Part shown: in pieces, positions 34,650-42,370 of the stretch
Numbering within the stretch: position 1 is the first letter of the stretch
Layout: each line of letters starts with the position of its first letter
NCBI GenBank assembly: GCA_905233895.1
Contig: CAJOFL010000010.1
Location: 4,620-53,775 of the forward strand
Direction: 5' to 3'
DNA: 49,156 nt
Source of the DNA: an uncultured Bacteroidales bacterium
GTDB taxonomy: Bacteria; Bacteroidota; Bacteroidia; Bacteroidales; P3
Translations under genes and position numbers: made by a program
The notes under the pieces: generated by a model
Told to the model about the DNA's origin: nothing
Database searches by the model: none
What the model saw: the letters and a program-made list of their open reading frames with translations, nothing else

Positions 34650-35335
34650 TGCTCAACGTATTTTCCGTTGGAAAACTGGCCTTCGAGGGTCGTGCCGTCG
34701 GGAGCGGTATACTTTCCGCGGCCTTCAAACTGGTCGTTACGCCACGAACCTTCATAGTGGCCTCCATCCTTATATCGGCATACACCCTGGCCGTCACGCT
34801 TGTCGTTGACCCAGTTGCCGGTGTAGGTGGTACCGTCGGCGAAAGTGATAGTTCCCTGGCCAGTCATATGGCCCTGTATGAAGCTGCCTTCATATCGGTC
34901 GCCATTGCTCCATACCTTAACACCCTGACCATGGGGGGCACCGTTGATAAAGGGGCCATCGTAGCGGGTACCGTCTGGCCATGTAAGGTAACCGGTGCCA
35001 TTGCCCATCGAGGTCCAGTCGCCTTCCATTATGTTGCCGTTGGGGAATTGGAAAGTGCCGTGACCCTTGATGAGATTCTTGTGCCACTGGCCGGAATAGA
35101 TGAGGCCATTGGCCCAATAGTAAGTGCCTTCTCCCTCTTGGTTGCCCTTGACCCACATGCCGTCGTAGCGGTCGCCGTTGGGCCATGTCATGAGTCCTTT
35201 GCCATTGATTTTGCCTTTACCGTCGCGCTGGCCGGTATAGACACGGCCGTCGTCGTAGGTAGTGGTCTCGACCACCTGCGCCGAAAGCGAAACGACAAGC
35301 ATGAGGCATGCAGCAATAATGATGTGGTGTTTCAT
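34646..35335 (-). CDS. Secreted MORN-repeat protein
   Basis: 229 aa. The frame is open upstream to 35431, but MKHHIIIAACLMLVVSLSAQ at 35335 is a signal peptide and the proper start. The rest is eight full MORN repeats and a partial ninth of about 23 residues (for example RYDGMWVKGNQEGEGTYYW, RYEGSFIQGHMTGQGTITF, HYEGSWRNDQFEGRGKY). These build a beta ladder used for binding partners or as a scaffold. It sits between GT2 (4-base gap) and the lipoprotein (4-base overlap). Confidence 0.92.
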   Translation of the reverse strand: MKHHIIIAACLMLVVSLSAQVVETTTYDDGRVYTGQRDGKGKINGKGLMTWPNGDRYDGMWVKGNQEGEGTYYWANGLIYSGQWHKNLIKGHGTFQFPNGNIMEGDWTSMGNGTGYLTWPDGTRYDGPFINGAPHGQGVKVWSNGDRYEGSFIQGHMTGQGTITFADGTTYTGNWVNDKRDGQGVCRYKDGGHYEGSWRNDQFEGRGKYTAPDGTTLEGQFSNGKYVEQ

Positions 35336-35339
35336 AGTA

Positions 35340-36254
35340 TTAGACGTATTCTGTGTTTTCGAAATGAACCTTCTGTATAAAGATGCCGAGTTTATAAAAA
35401 CTGAACTGGCGCAGCGAAATGCCGGTACCACTGACGAAGTGTGACTCCATGGGGCTTTTCATCAAGCGAAAAATATGGTAGACGACCTTGTGCATACCGA
35501 GGCTGCGGACACGCCCGTAGGCCTTCAGTAGACGCACTGACTGGCAAAAGCGCTGGTCCTCCCACATAAAATTATATATGTATGAAAGGTTCTCAGTGGC
35601 GGTGACGGTCTTGTGTAGGAATTCGGCATTAGTCTCTACCTGTCCGTTAATAACGGGATTGTCTATATGGAGTATAGGTATATGGGCCTCCTCGAGCCGG
35701 TATCCGAAAAGGGTGTCCTCATGTCCGTATTTGGATAACCGCTTGTCAAACTTAATCCGTTCCAGCACGTCACGCCTGATAAGGAAGTTATTGGTCATGA
35801 ACGACTGGTAAGGGTGCTTGCGGCGTTCCTCAACGGAACGGCTCTCTATCTTGGTGCCGTATAGGTAACGCAAGCGGTGCTCCTGGTCGTTACCACGCTC
35901 GTCATAGATACGTCCGCCGACAACCACCTCGGGATTAGCCTCGATAGCCTTGGCGTATTTGCGCAGGAACTTATCTTCTTCAACCAGCGAGTCATCATCG
36001 AGGAAGAGCAGGTATTCGCCAGTGGCGTATTTAAGGAAAAGGTTGCGAATACGGGCACGCCCCACATTCTCGGCCAACTTGATATACTGACCAATCTCTG
36101 TGAGACCTTTATTTTGGTTGAGGTAGTAGCCTGACGAATGGTCGTCAATGCAGATTATCTCCACGTCGACTTTCGATATTTTCGCCTGGTTGGAGAGGCG
36201 TCTCGCCAAGGGGTAGGCGTAGAAGTTGTGTATTGGGATACAAATGGAAATCAT
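35340..36254 (-). CDS. Glycosyltransferase family 2
   Basis: 304 aa with a GT-A fold. N-terminal ISICIPIHNF, nucleotide-binding EIICIDDHSSGYYL, metal-binding triad in LLFLDDDSLVEED, and GHEDTLFGYRLEEA as the acceptor and base region. No membrane segment is obvious, so it works at the inner face of the membrane, probably adding a sugar to a surface glycan. Donor and acceptor cannot be told. Overlaps the PhnP-like gene by 4 bases. Confidence 0.92.
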   Translation of the reverse strand: MISICIPIHNFYAYPLARRLSNQAKISKVDVEIICIDDHSSGYYLNQNKGLTEIGQYIKLAENVGRARIRNLFLKYATGEYLLFLDDDSLVEEDKFLRKYAKAIEANPEVVVGGRIYDERGNDQEHRLRYLYGTKIESRSVEERRKHPYQSFMTNNFLIRRDVLERIKFDKRLSKYGHEDTLFGYRLEEAHIPILHIDNPVINGQVETNAEFLHKTVTATENLSYIYNFMWEDQRFCQSVRLLKAYGRVRSLGMHKVVYHIFRLMKSPMESHFVSGTGISLRQFSFYKLGIFIQKVHFENTEYV

Positions 36255-37015
36255 AATTGTATTTCTAGATTGTCGTATGCTAGTTGTACATTAATAGGGA
36301 GCGCGGCCGACACGGTAGCGTGTAGGCCCATCTCGTGGCTGATATGTGTAAGGAAAGCCTGGCGAGGAGCCACCTCACGGATGACATCAAGGGCTTCAGG
36401 AAGGGAATAATGAGAGAAATGATGCTCCTGTCTTAAAGAATTGAGAACCAAGAGGTCGATGCCGCGTAACTTGTCCAGTTCGGTAGGGGATATATGGTTG
36501 GCGTCAGTGATGTATGCCATTGGCCCGATACGGAATCCCAGTATTGGAAGGTCTTTGTGCATGGCGTTGATGGGGATCACCTCAATACCATCGGCAACAA
36601 CGAATGGAGAACGGCCGACAGTATGTAGTTCGGCTTCTGGTAAGCCTGGGTATTGGTGATGGGTAAATATATAATGATAGTCGCGTTCGATAGTAGTACG
36701 TGCTTCAGCGTTGAGATAGATGTCCATCTTGCGATGCTGGACGTAATTAAACGAGCGTATGTCATCTAGCCCACCAACATGGTCTCGGTGTGCGTGGGTA
36801 ACAAGTATGACGTCAAGATGGTCAACGCGATGTCGCAACATCTGCTGACGGAAGTCCGGACCGATGTCGAAAAGTATGTTTTTAGAGTTGACCTGAAGCA
36901 GGGCTGATGTACGCAAACGGCAATCCCGCACGTCGGACGACGAACAGACATCGCAACGGCAGGCTATGACAGGAACGCCTTGCGAGGTACCGGTACCGAG
37001 GAAGGTAAGCTTCAT
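36251..37015 (-). CDS. MBL-fold metallohydrolase, PhnP-like
   Basis: 254 aa. Starts FLGTGTSQGVPVIACRCDVC, the PhnP-type beginning with extra structural cysteines. The metal site is THAHRDHVGG (His74, His76, Asp78, His79), with further ligands in AYITDANHI and FLTHISHEMG. PhnP is a cyclic phosphodiesterase; the natural substrate here is unknown, and no phn genes are near. 4-base overlaps on both sides couple it to rprY and GT2. Confidence 0.92.
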   Translation of the reverse strand: MKLTFLGTGTSQGVPVIACRCDVCSSSDVRDCRLRTSALLQVNSKNILFDIGPDFRQQMLRHRVDHLDVILVTHAHRDHVGGLDDIRSFNYVQHRKMDIYLNAEARTTIERDYHYIFTHHQYPGLPEAELHTVGRSPFVVADGIEVIPINAMHKDLPILGFRIGPMAYITDANHISPTELDKLRGIDLLVLNSLRQEHHFSHYSLPEALDVIREVAPRQAFLTHISHEMGLHATVSAALPINVQLAYDNLEIQL

Positions 37016-37710
37016 CCGTTCTCCTTGCTGGTCAGTTTGAAACCGACACCATGGACGTTAACGATTTCGACCGTAGGATCGGCCTTTAGATATTTGCGGA
37101 GCTTGGTAATGTAGACGTCCATCGAACGGGCAGCAAAGTAGCTGTCGTCCTTCCAGATTTTTTGGAGGGTGGTGTTACGGTCGACAAGCTGGCCATAGTT
37201 GATTGCGAAGATGCGTAGCAAGTCGCACTCCTTGGCAGTCATACGTTGTATATTGTCGCCGATAGTAAGCGTCTGGTGGACATAGTCGAATTCGAAGCCG
37301 CCAAATCGGAAAACATTTTTGTCGGGGCGATCCTCGTTGAACGAACGCCTCATTGTGGCGCCAATACGTGCGAGGAGTTCCTCCATGCTGAAGGGCTTGG
37401 TGATATAATCATCAGCCCCTACCTCGAATCCTTTAAGTTTGTCCGCTTCTAGATTCTTGGCAGTAAGGAAGATGATGGGTACTTTTTTGTCGAGCCGACG
37501 AATGTCGCGGGCCACGGTAAAGCCGTCCTTGATGGGCATCATAACGTCGAGAATGCAGGCGTCGACATCTTCGCTGTCAAACAGGTGCATTGCCTCTTCG
37601 CCATCCTTTGCCCAGACGACGGTGTAACCTTTCTGTGTGAGGTAGGCTTTGAGGATGGTTCCCAGGTTGGGGTCGTCCTCTGCTACCAATAGTTTAATAC
37701 CGAGGTTCAT
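37012..37710 (-). CDS. rprY: OmpR-family response regulator, RprY-like
   Basis: 232 aa. The receiver domain (1-120) has the acidic pocket AEDD, phospho-acceptor Asp55 (ILDVMMPIKDG) and Lys105 (DYITKPFSMEELL). The C-terminal winged helix (about 130-230) has TAKECDLLRIFA and SMDVYITKLRKYL, ending VHGVGFKLT. It resembles Bacteroides RprY in both domains. No kinase is adjacent. It is the first gene of the rprY-MBL-GT2-MORN-lipoprotein-S9 run, so it may regulate that run. Confidence 0.92.
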   Translation of the reverse strand: MNLGIKLLVAEDDPNLGTILKAYLTQKGYTVVWAKDGEEAMHLFDSEDVDACILDVMMPIKDGFTVARDIRRLDKKVPIIFLTAKNLEADKLKGFEVGADDYITKPFSMEELLARIGATMRRSFNEDRPDKNVFRFGGFEFDYVHQTLTIGDNIQRMTAKECDLLRIFAINYGQLVDRNTTLQKIWKDDSYFAARSMDVYITKLRKYLKADPTVEIVNVHGVGFKLTSKENG

Positions 37711-37745
37711 AATAATTTGTTATTATTCAACAATCGTTGTTTTCA

Positions 37746-37753
37746 CAAAGTTA
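37746..37753 (-). promoter_or_regulatory. Promoter -7 box for the rprY operon
   Basis: CAAAGTTA on the plus strand reads TAACTTTG on the minus strand, 36 bases upstream of the ATG. The -33 box is poor; the region is A/T rich. Confidence 0.55.
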
Positions 37754-37837
37754 TGTACCTGAATAACAAAAAAAATTGCTTTTTATTGTACAAATGTTAA
37801 ATTTTTTTTGTTAATTTGGATAAATATGGCCGAAGGA

Positions 37838-40489
37838 CTACTCGCCTGCCGACTTCAAAACCGACTGGATATAGCCGTCTCGCCAACGTCCATGTGAAGC
37901 GAAAATATCCTCAATTGGACGGCTTAGGCTCTCAATCAACAGGTGAGTGTTGTCTTGATGGTCCATGTTTTCCAGTGCATTGGAAATACGGTTCCAGTCA
38001 CGTCCGGCATAGAGTAGCGGAATAAAATCGGCCAGGTCGAAGTTGCGCAATACCATATTGTCGATACCCTCTGTTTCGATACGGCTGTGGGCACGAGCAA
38101 GTTTTATCTCGCCCACCTCCTGAAGCACTTGTATGTACTTCTCATAGAGGACATATTCGTTCAGTAGGAATGCAACCGTATCGTCGCACAGTTCACTCCA
38201 CATTCTGACCGGCAACGGACGGGCCACGAATCGACCGAGCATAAAACTGCCAGCTGTGAGGCCGGAAATCGAGCGCTCGCGACAGATTGGGTGAACTCGG
38301 CGGAAGAAGTCGATTTTGTTGTTAGTTGAAAGCAGGTTGAAAAGTCTGCTTTGGTCATTATGGTCGCCCATGCGGCTTTGTAGCACACCGCATACGTAGT
38401 CTTCAGGACGAGAAGTGTACCATGTATTAACAATGTCCGAAGCTTTCTTGGGCTTGTCTTGAAGGTCGCAACGGATAAGGCGGGCCAGTTTGTTGATGTC
38501 GGTGATATGCATTGCCTGTTGAGAACCCACGATACGCTGATATTGCAGGTAGGCCACCTTCATCTGTTCGAAGAACACCTTCTCCTCATCACTCAATTCC
38601 ACCGGAGCTCCTTGTAGGTATTTGGTGAATCTGGCCGGACGGAAGTCGGCCTGTCCGCGATAGAGGGTCTGGCGACGCGAACTGACGGTAATAAGGTCGT
38701 CCTCTGCTATTTCAAGTCCGTCTGCGTTAACTATCTTGTTACCGTCAATCTTTATTCCGTAGGCGCCGAGATCCATAAAGGCGGGGATGCCATATCCGCG
38801 GCAGGCGGTTACCACGTGGATGGCCGCCGGCATCATGGAAAGAATCGCATCCACTTCGTTCAGGGTGATGGTGTCCTCCGGCACGAAATGCTGCTGGCAA
38901 AGACATACGTTCTGTCCTTTGGCTTTCCAGTGACGAGCCCGCGCCACAGAAAAACAGAGCCGTGCAGAAATTGCGGTGCGAGGAAGAACCGAAAGGCCGT
39001 GACCAAAGAACTGGAGTTTTGCAAGCGATCGGTCGTCAATTGAGGCGGAAACAATCTGACGCAGATGATATGGCTTTATAATGTCCATCATGGCAGCATC
39101 GTTGATGAGGCCGTCGTTACGCAGATCGGTGGCCGAGATAAGAGCCGCTCTTCCAGTAAGTTCCGAGGCATTCAGTTGCAGTACCGAGAAGAGGCTCAGC
39201 CGGCGGGGGCGCGTCTCCACGGCGAACTCGATAGTTACCGGTGTCTTGTAGCGGAACTCCAGTTTTTTCAACAGCGGGTCGAAGTGGTACACCGCCGGGA
39301 AGGCTCGCCTGATTTCGTTACGATCGCGGTAGGCGAGGTCTTCTGTCGTCACATCCCCGGTCATGATTTCTTCGCCGAAGATATTGCGGTAGCTCTCCAC
39401 CTGTTTGCCGACTCCCGTACGCGAGTGCCGGCTGTAGAGCACTCCCGGGTAGCTCTCGTCGTTGCCTATAGTCCACACCATACGCTGAAGGATAAAGCTG
39501 GGAAATGCCTGTTTGCCCTGCATAAAGGTGAGGATGAGGTCTGAATTTTCAATGTAGAAACGGCGGACATAGAGGGTGAGCTGAAGCGCTTGGTAGCGGG
39601 CATCGGTCACCAGTCGCTCGTCTACTTTTCGGATACGTTGTTCCAGCTGGCTGATACGGCCCAACTGAGCCTCATGGCTGAGACTTATGTCCGAACGCTG
39701 GTAGCGGTGTTCAATACCAAGCATCTCACTGATAGTGTGGAGGGTGCTGAGGTAGACGCGACCGGCCATCGTGCCGTCATACATGTCGCGCAGGGCGTTG
39801 TAGGCCGTACGGGTAACTCCGATGTTGAGCAGCGTGGGCATCAGTCCTGGGATATACTGAGGCATTGCGCAGCGGATGGCGAAGACGAGTGGATTGTGGC
39901 TGTCTCCCAGTCGGCAACGGGTCATCACCTCAAGGTCGTTGATGGCCTGCTCCAGCAGTTCGGGCATCCGCTCCGGTTGGTTGAACGCCTTCGAGGTGAG
40001 GATACAGAAGTCCGGCACCGGGTAACTGTTGCGCGTGAGGTCCATCAGCATGCGCCCCTTGTAGCTTATGTTCTCGTCTGAGAACTCGCCGGGAGTGAGA
40101 GTGGTGATAAGTTCGGCGCAGTCGGTTAGCGGGTGCTGCTCGACATATTCGATGCACTGGCGGCGGAAGTCCTCACGCTGACTCTCCAGTCCGGCGGGCG
40201 CTGTGCCGCTGTCGTGCTCGTCGAGGAGCATCTCGAGGTAGCGGCGCTGCTCGGCTCCGTGGAGTTTGAGCAGGCAATACATGTCGTACCACCGCGGCGG
40301 AAACTCGTGCTCCACACCGCGACCTTCGCCCTCCAGACGGTAAATCACCGTACCGGGCTTGTTGCCCTCCAGGCGGTTTTCGGGGTCCTCGCTGTCGTGG
40401 TTGAAAATCTCACGCCCCTCACGGACATAGAGCTGCACCATATAATAATTGGGGTAGCTCGCACGGATACGGAACGAACTGACCGTCAT
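37838..40489 (-). CDS. PPDK/PEP-synthase-like protein: ATP-grasp and phosphohistidine domains without the PEP/pyruvate barrel
   Basis: 883 aa. Residues 1-135 are a novel N-terminal region. About 136-445 align by eye with the PPDK ATP-grasp: YKGRML (Lys144), VPDFCILTSKAF, DSHNPLVFAIRCAMPQYIPG (Arg206), MPTLLNIGV, PGVLYSRHSRTG, TIEFAVE (Glu421) and VLQLN. About 490-615 match the swivelling phosphohistidine domain: GLSVLPRTAISARLCFS, EDTITLNEVDAILSMMP, and IHVVTACRGYG with His558 in the place of the catalytic His of SHAAVVARGMG. Residues 620-883 are probably helical and unlike the PEP/pyruvate TIM barrel of true PPDK. It may therefore phosphorylate another acceptor, as rifampin phosphotransferase does. 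The usual Asp before IEF is Thr. It is the last gene of the ruvX-def-TPR run, overlapping the TPR lipoprotein by 4 bases. The fold is fairly sure; the reaction is unknown. Confidence 0.82.
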   Translation of the reverse strand: MTVSSFRIRASYPNYYMVQLYVREGREIFNHDSEDPENRLEGNKPGTVIYRLEGEGRGVEHEFPPRWYDMYCLLKLHGAEQRRYLEMLLDEHDSGTAPAGLESQREDFRRQCIEYVEQHPLTDCAELITTLTPGEFSDENISYKGRMLMDLTRNSYPVPDFCILTSKAFNQPERMPELLEQAINDLEVMTRCRLGDSHNPLVFAIRCAMPQYIPGLMPTLLNIGVTRTAYNALRDMYDGTMAGRVYLSTLHTISEMLGIEHRYQRSDISLSHEAQLGRISQLEQRIRKVDERLVTDARYQALQLTLYVRRFYIENSDLILTFMQGKQAFPSFILQRMVWTIGNDESYPGVLYSRHSRTGVGKQVESYRNIFGEEIMTGDVTTEDLAYRDRNEIRRAFPAVYHFDPLLKKLEFRYKTPVTIEFAVETRPRRLSLFSVLQLNASELTGRAALISATDLRNDGLINDAAMMDIIKPYHLRQIVSASIDDRSLAKLQFFGHGLSVLPRTAISARLCFSVARARHWKAKGQNVCLCQQHFVPEDTITLNEVDAILSMMPAAIHVVTACRGYGIPAFMDLGAYGIKIDGNKIVNADGLEIAEDDLITVSSRRQTLYRGQADFRPARFTKYLQGAPVELSDEEKVFFEQMKVAYLQYQRIVGSQQAMHITDINKLARLIRCDLQDKPKKASDIVNTWYTSRPEDYVCGVLQSRMGDHNDQSRLFNLLSTNNKIDFFRRVHPICRERSISGLTAGSFMLGRFVARPLPVRMWSELCDDTVAFLLNEYVLYEKYIQVLQEVGEIKLARAHSRIETEGIDNMVLRNFDLADFIPLLYAGRDWNRISNALENMDHQDNTHLLIESLSRPIEDIFASHGRWRDGYIQSVLKSAGE

Positions 40490-41025
40490 TCCATCACGAG
40501 GTTTTCGTCGGTGGCACCGGCAAGGATTTCAGCCAGCATCTCCTCCGGCGTGAGTTCCAGGTATTGAAGCGTGGTGCGCGTATCCTTGGCAAGGTAATGG
40601 TCGGGGTAGGTGTCGACGAAGTAGGTGTAGGCCACGCGGGCCGAATCGAACTCTTCAGCGTTCTGGTAGGCGAACCCTTTGAGGAACCAGCACCCCGCCA
40701 AATCGGCGAAATCAGGGTCTAGAGTTATGATGCTGTCCAGCACCGCCACCGCCTCGCCGTATCGTCCGGCGGTAATGCACAGGTCGGCCGTCTTCTGCAT
40801 ATACACCGCCGCCAGGCTGTCGGTCGGAAACTGGCCGTAAAACTGGCGGTAAAGGGCAATCATCCCGTCAATGGTGCTGTCGGCGCTCTCGGCGTCGAGA
40901 TAGTTGAAGTCCATCTCCAATTCGCGCTCCTCAATAATCTTCACCATCTCCTCGCGGCTCGCCTTGTGGCCGCATGCCGCCAGGAGCAGAAGGGAAAAGG
41001 CCAAAAAAGGAATCAATCTTTTCAT
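40486..41025 (-). CDS. TPR-containing lipoprotein
   Basis: 179 aa. Lipobox LLAAC, Cys18. The mature part is helical with TPR-like pairs (RYGEAVAVLDSIITLDPDFA; AEEFDSARVAYTYFVDTYPD). It resembles small envelope TPR lipoproteins but is not a clear YfiO/BamD. It overlaps def and the PPDK-like gene by 4 bases each, so it is translated with them. Function not assigned. Confidence 0.85.
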   Translation of the reverse strand: MKRLIPFLAFSLLLLAACGHKASREEMVKIIEERELEMDFNYLDAESADSTIDGMIALYRQFYGQFPTDSLAAVYMQKTADLCITAGRYGEAVAVLDSIITLDPDFADLAGCWFLKGFAYQNAEEFDSARVAYTYFVDTYPDHYLAKDTRTTLQYLELTPEEMLAEILAGATDENLVME

Positions 41026-41573
41026 TTCATCTTATATTTAGTGCGGATTTTCTTCGAAGCGATATCGTTCAGCTTGCGCTTGAGCATAGTGCGGCGCAGG
41101 TTGCTCAGCCGGTCGGTGAACACCTTGCCGTCCAGGTGGTCCACCTCGTGCTGCACCACACGGGCGTAGAGCCCCGTGGCCTCGTCCGTGTGCTCCTGCC
41201 AGTCCTCATCCCAATAGCGGACCCTCACCGTGGTCGGACGCAGCACATCCTCGTGGATGTCGGGCACCGAGAGGCAGCCCTCGTTGAACCAGTCCTTTTC
41301 CGCACCGTACTCCACAATCTCGGGGTTGACGAGGGTGTGCTCCTCGGTGGGTTCGCCGTAAGAATCCGTCTTCTCGTCGTAGGGGCGGAACCCAATGACC
41401 ACCACGCGGATGGGGAGGTCCACCTGCGGCGCCGCCAGGCCCACGCCGTCGGCGTTGTACATCGTGTCGTACATGTTCCTTACAAGCCCCTTCAGGTCGG
41501 GGTAATCCTTGTCAATCGGTTTAGCGACCTTTCTCAAAGTCGGGTGTCCGTAGCCAATAATCGGTAGTATCAT
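41022..41573 (-). CDS. def: Peptide deformylase
   Basis: 183 aa. Removes the formyl group from new proteins. All three motifs are present: GVGLAAPQ, EGCLSVP with metal ligand Cys100, and QHEVDHLDG with His142, Glu143 and His146. The N-terminus MILPIIGYGHPTLRKVA is the usual start. Separated from ruvX by 34 bases that belong to the AGTCTACA-type repeat; overlaps the TPR lipoprotein by 4 bases. Confidence 0.97.
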   Translation of the reverse strand: MILPIIGYGHPTLRKVAKPIDKDYPDLKGLVRNMYDTMYNADGVGLAAPQVDLPIRVVVIGFRPYDEKTDSYGEPTEEHTLVNPEIVEYGAEKDWFNEGCLSVPDIHEDVLRPTTVRVRYWDEDWQEHTDEATGLYARVVQHEVDHLDGKVFTDRLSNLRRTMLKRKLNDIASKKIRTKYKMK

Positions 41574-41588
41574 ATCTCTTTTATTGTT

Positions 41589-41660
41589 GAGTCTATAAGT
41601 CTACGAGTCAACGAGTCCTTGTGCCCCGTCGGCTTGTAGACTTGTCGACTTGTTGACTTC
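41589..41660. repeat. Inverted 8-bp-period array (AGTCTACA type) across the ruvX stop
   Basis: One arm of AGTCTATA/AGTCTACG/AGTCAACG units (41589-41617) and an opposite arm of TTGTAGAC/TTGTCGAC/TTGTTGAC units (41634-41658) flank a G/C-rich centre. It covers the last 17 or so codons of ruvX, its stop (41608-41610) and part of the spacer to def. Same family as the Rho linker. Confidence 0.8.
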
Positions 41661-42060
41661 TCATAAAATCTTGCAGCATGATCGTGGCGGCAATCTGGTC
41701 AACCATGCCCTTGTCGCGGCGCTCCTTCCTGCGCAGGCCGCTGTCAATCATCGTCTGGAAAGCCATCTTCGAAGTGAAACGCTCGTCGATGCGGGCCACC
41801 TCCTTGCCGGGGAACGCCACCCGCAGGGCATCGACAAACGGCTCGATCAGAGCCGCCGACTCGCTCGGCGAGCCGTCGAGCCTCCGCGCCTCGCCCACCA
41901 CGAAAAGGTCCACCTCCTCACGCGCGCAGTAATCGCGTATAAACTGCATCACGCGCGGCGTCTCCACCGTGGCGAGGGCCGTGGCGATAATGCGGACGGG
42001 GTCGGTCACCGCCAACCCCGTCCGTTTCCTTCCATAGTCTATGGCCATCAATCTTCCCAT
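41608..42060 (-). CDS. ruvX: Holliday junction resolvase-like protein / pre-16S rRNA nuclease YqgF
   Basis: 150 aa with an RNase H-like fold. MGRLMAIDYGRKRTGLAVTD carries the first catalytic Asp, FVVGEARRLDG the second strand, RIDERFTSKMA the Glu, and KGMVDQIAATIMLQDF the last Asp. The family matures the 5' end of 16S rRNA. The frame continues upstream to 42090, but that would run into the tRNA; the ATG at 42060 is 6 bases after the tRNA end. The C-terminal tail (about 16 residues, SQQVDKSTSRRGTRTR) is encoded by a spacer repeat and is not part of the conserved fold. Confidence 0.94.
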   Translation of the reverse strand: MGRLMAIDYGRKRTGLAVTDPVRIIATALATVETPRVMQFIRDYCAREEVDLFVVGEARRLDGSPSESAALIEPFVDALRVAFPGKEVARIDERFTSKMAFQTMIDSGLRRKERRDKGMVDQIAATIMLQDFMRSQQVDKSTSRRGTRTR

Positions 42061-42066
42061 ACCCTG

Positions 42067-42140
42067 TGGCCCCTCTCGGGTTCGAACCAAGGACCCGCTG
42101 ATTATGAGTCAGCTGCTCTAACCAACTGAGCTAAGGGGCC
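42067..42140 (-). tRNA. tRNA with anticodon CAT (elongator Met, or Ile2 after lysidine modification)
   Basis: 74 bases. Acceptor GGCCCCT pairs with AGGGGCC, the D-arm is AGCTCAGTTGGTTAGAGC, the anticodon stem is GCTGA/TCAGC with loop CTCATAA (anticodon CAT at 42104-42106), and the T-arm has GGTTCGAACC. Discriminator A; CCA is not encoded. It is not initiator tRNA. The GGCCCCT acceptor is also that of the E. coli Ile2 (CAT) tRNA, so charging with Met or Ile cannot be decided by eye. ruvX starts 6 bases downstream on the same strand. Confidence 0.95.
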
Positions 42141-42150
42141 AATCCAGTGT

Positions 42151-42178
42151 TCAATTTTCAATGTTAAATGTTCAGTGT
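42151..42178. repeat. AAAATTG-type spacer repeat
   Basis: TTCAATTTTCAATGTT and GTTCAGTG units just upstream of the tRNA, in the leader between it and its promoter. Same style as 3218-3248. Confidence 0.5.
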
Positions 42179-42255
42179 TTTGCTCCCACGGAAAAAATTC
42201 TGCGCCAGCCAACTAAACACTGCTCACCGCACACTGCTCACTGAAAAACCGGCTG

Positions 42256-42286
42256 CAAAAATACAACAAAAACTTGACATGGCAAA
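42256..42286 (-). promoter_or_regulatory. Promoter for tRNA(CAT)-ruvX
   Basis: Minus-strand TTTG (42283-42286), 19-base spacer, TATTTTTG (42256-42263). About 110 bases of leader precede the tRNA. It probably drives ruvX, def, the TPR lipoprotein and the PPDK-like gene as well. Confidence 0.75.
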
Positions 42287-42317
42287 ACTTTTTTTTCAAC
42301 AAACCAACTTTTTTACG

Positions 42318-42325
42318 TATCTTTG
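42318..42325 (+). promoter_or_regulatory. Promoter -7 box for ilvE
   Basis: TATCTTTG with a T-rich stretch in the -33 position and a 45-base leader to the ATG at 42371. Divergent from the tRNA promoter. Confidence 0.7.
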
Positions 42326-42370
42326 CCCTAAAATAAAAACAGTAAAAAACAACCCAAAAAACTAACACAC

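Noticed and set aside
42061-42090. An upstream ruvX start at 42090
   Set aside because: It would translate the 3' part of the tRNA; the conserved MGRLMAIDYG start is at 42060.
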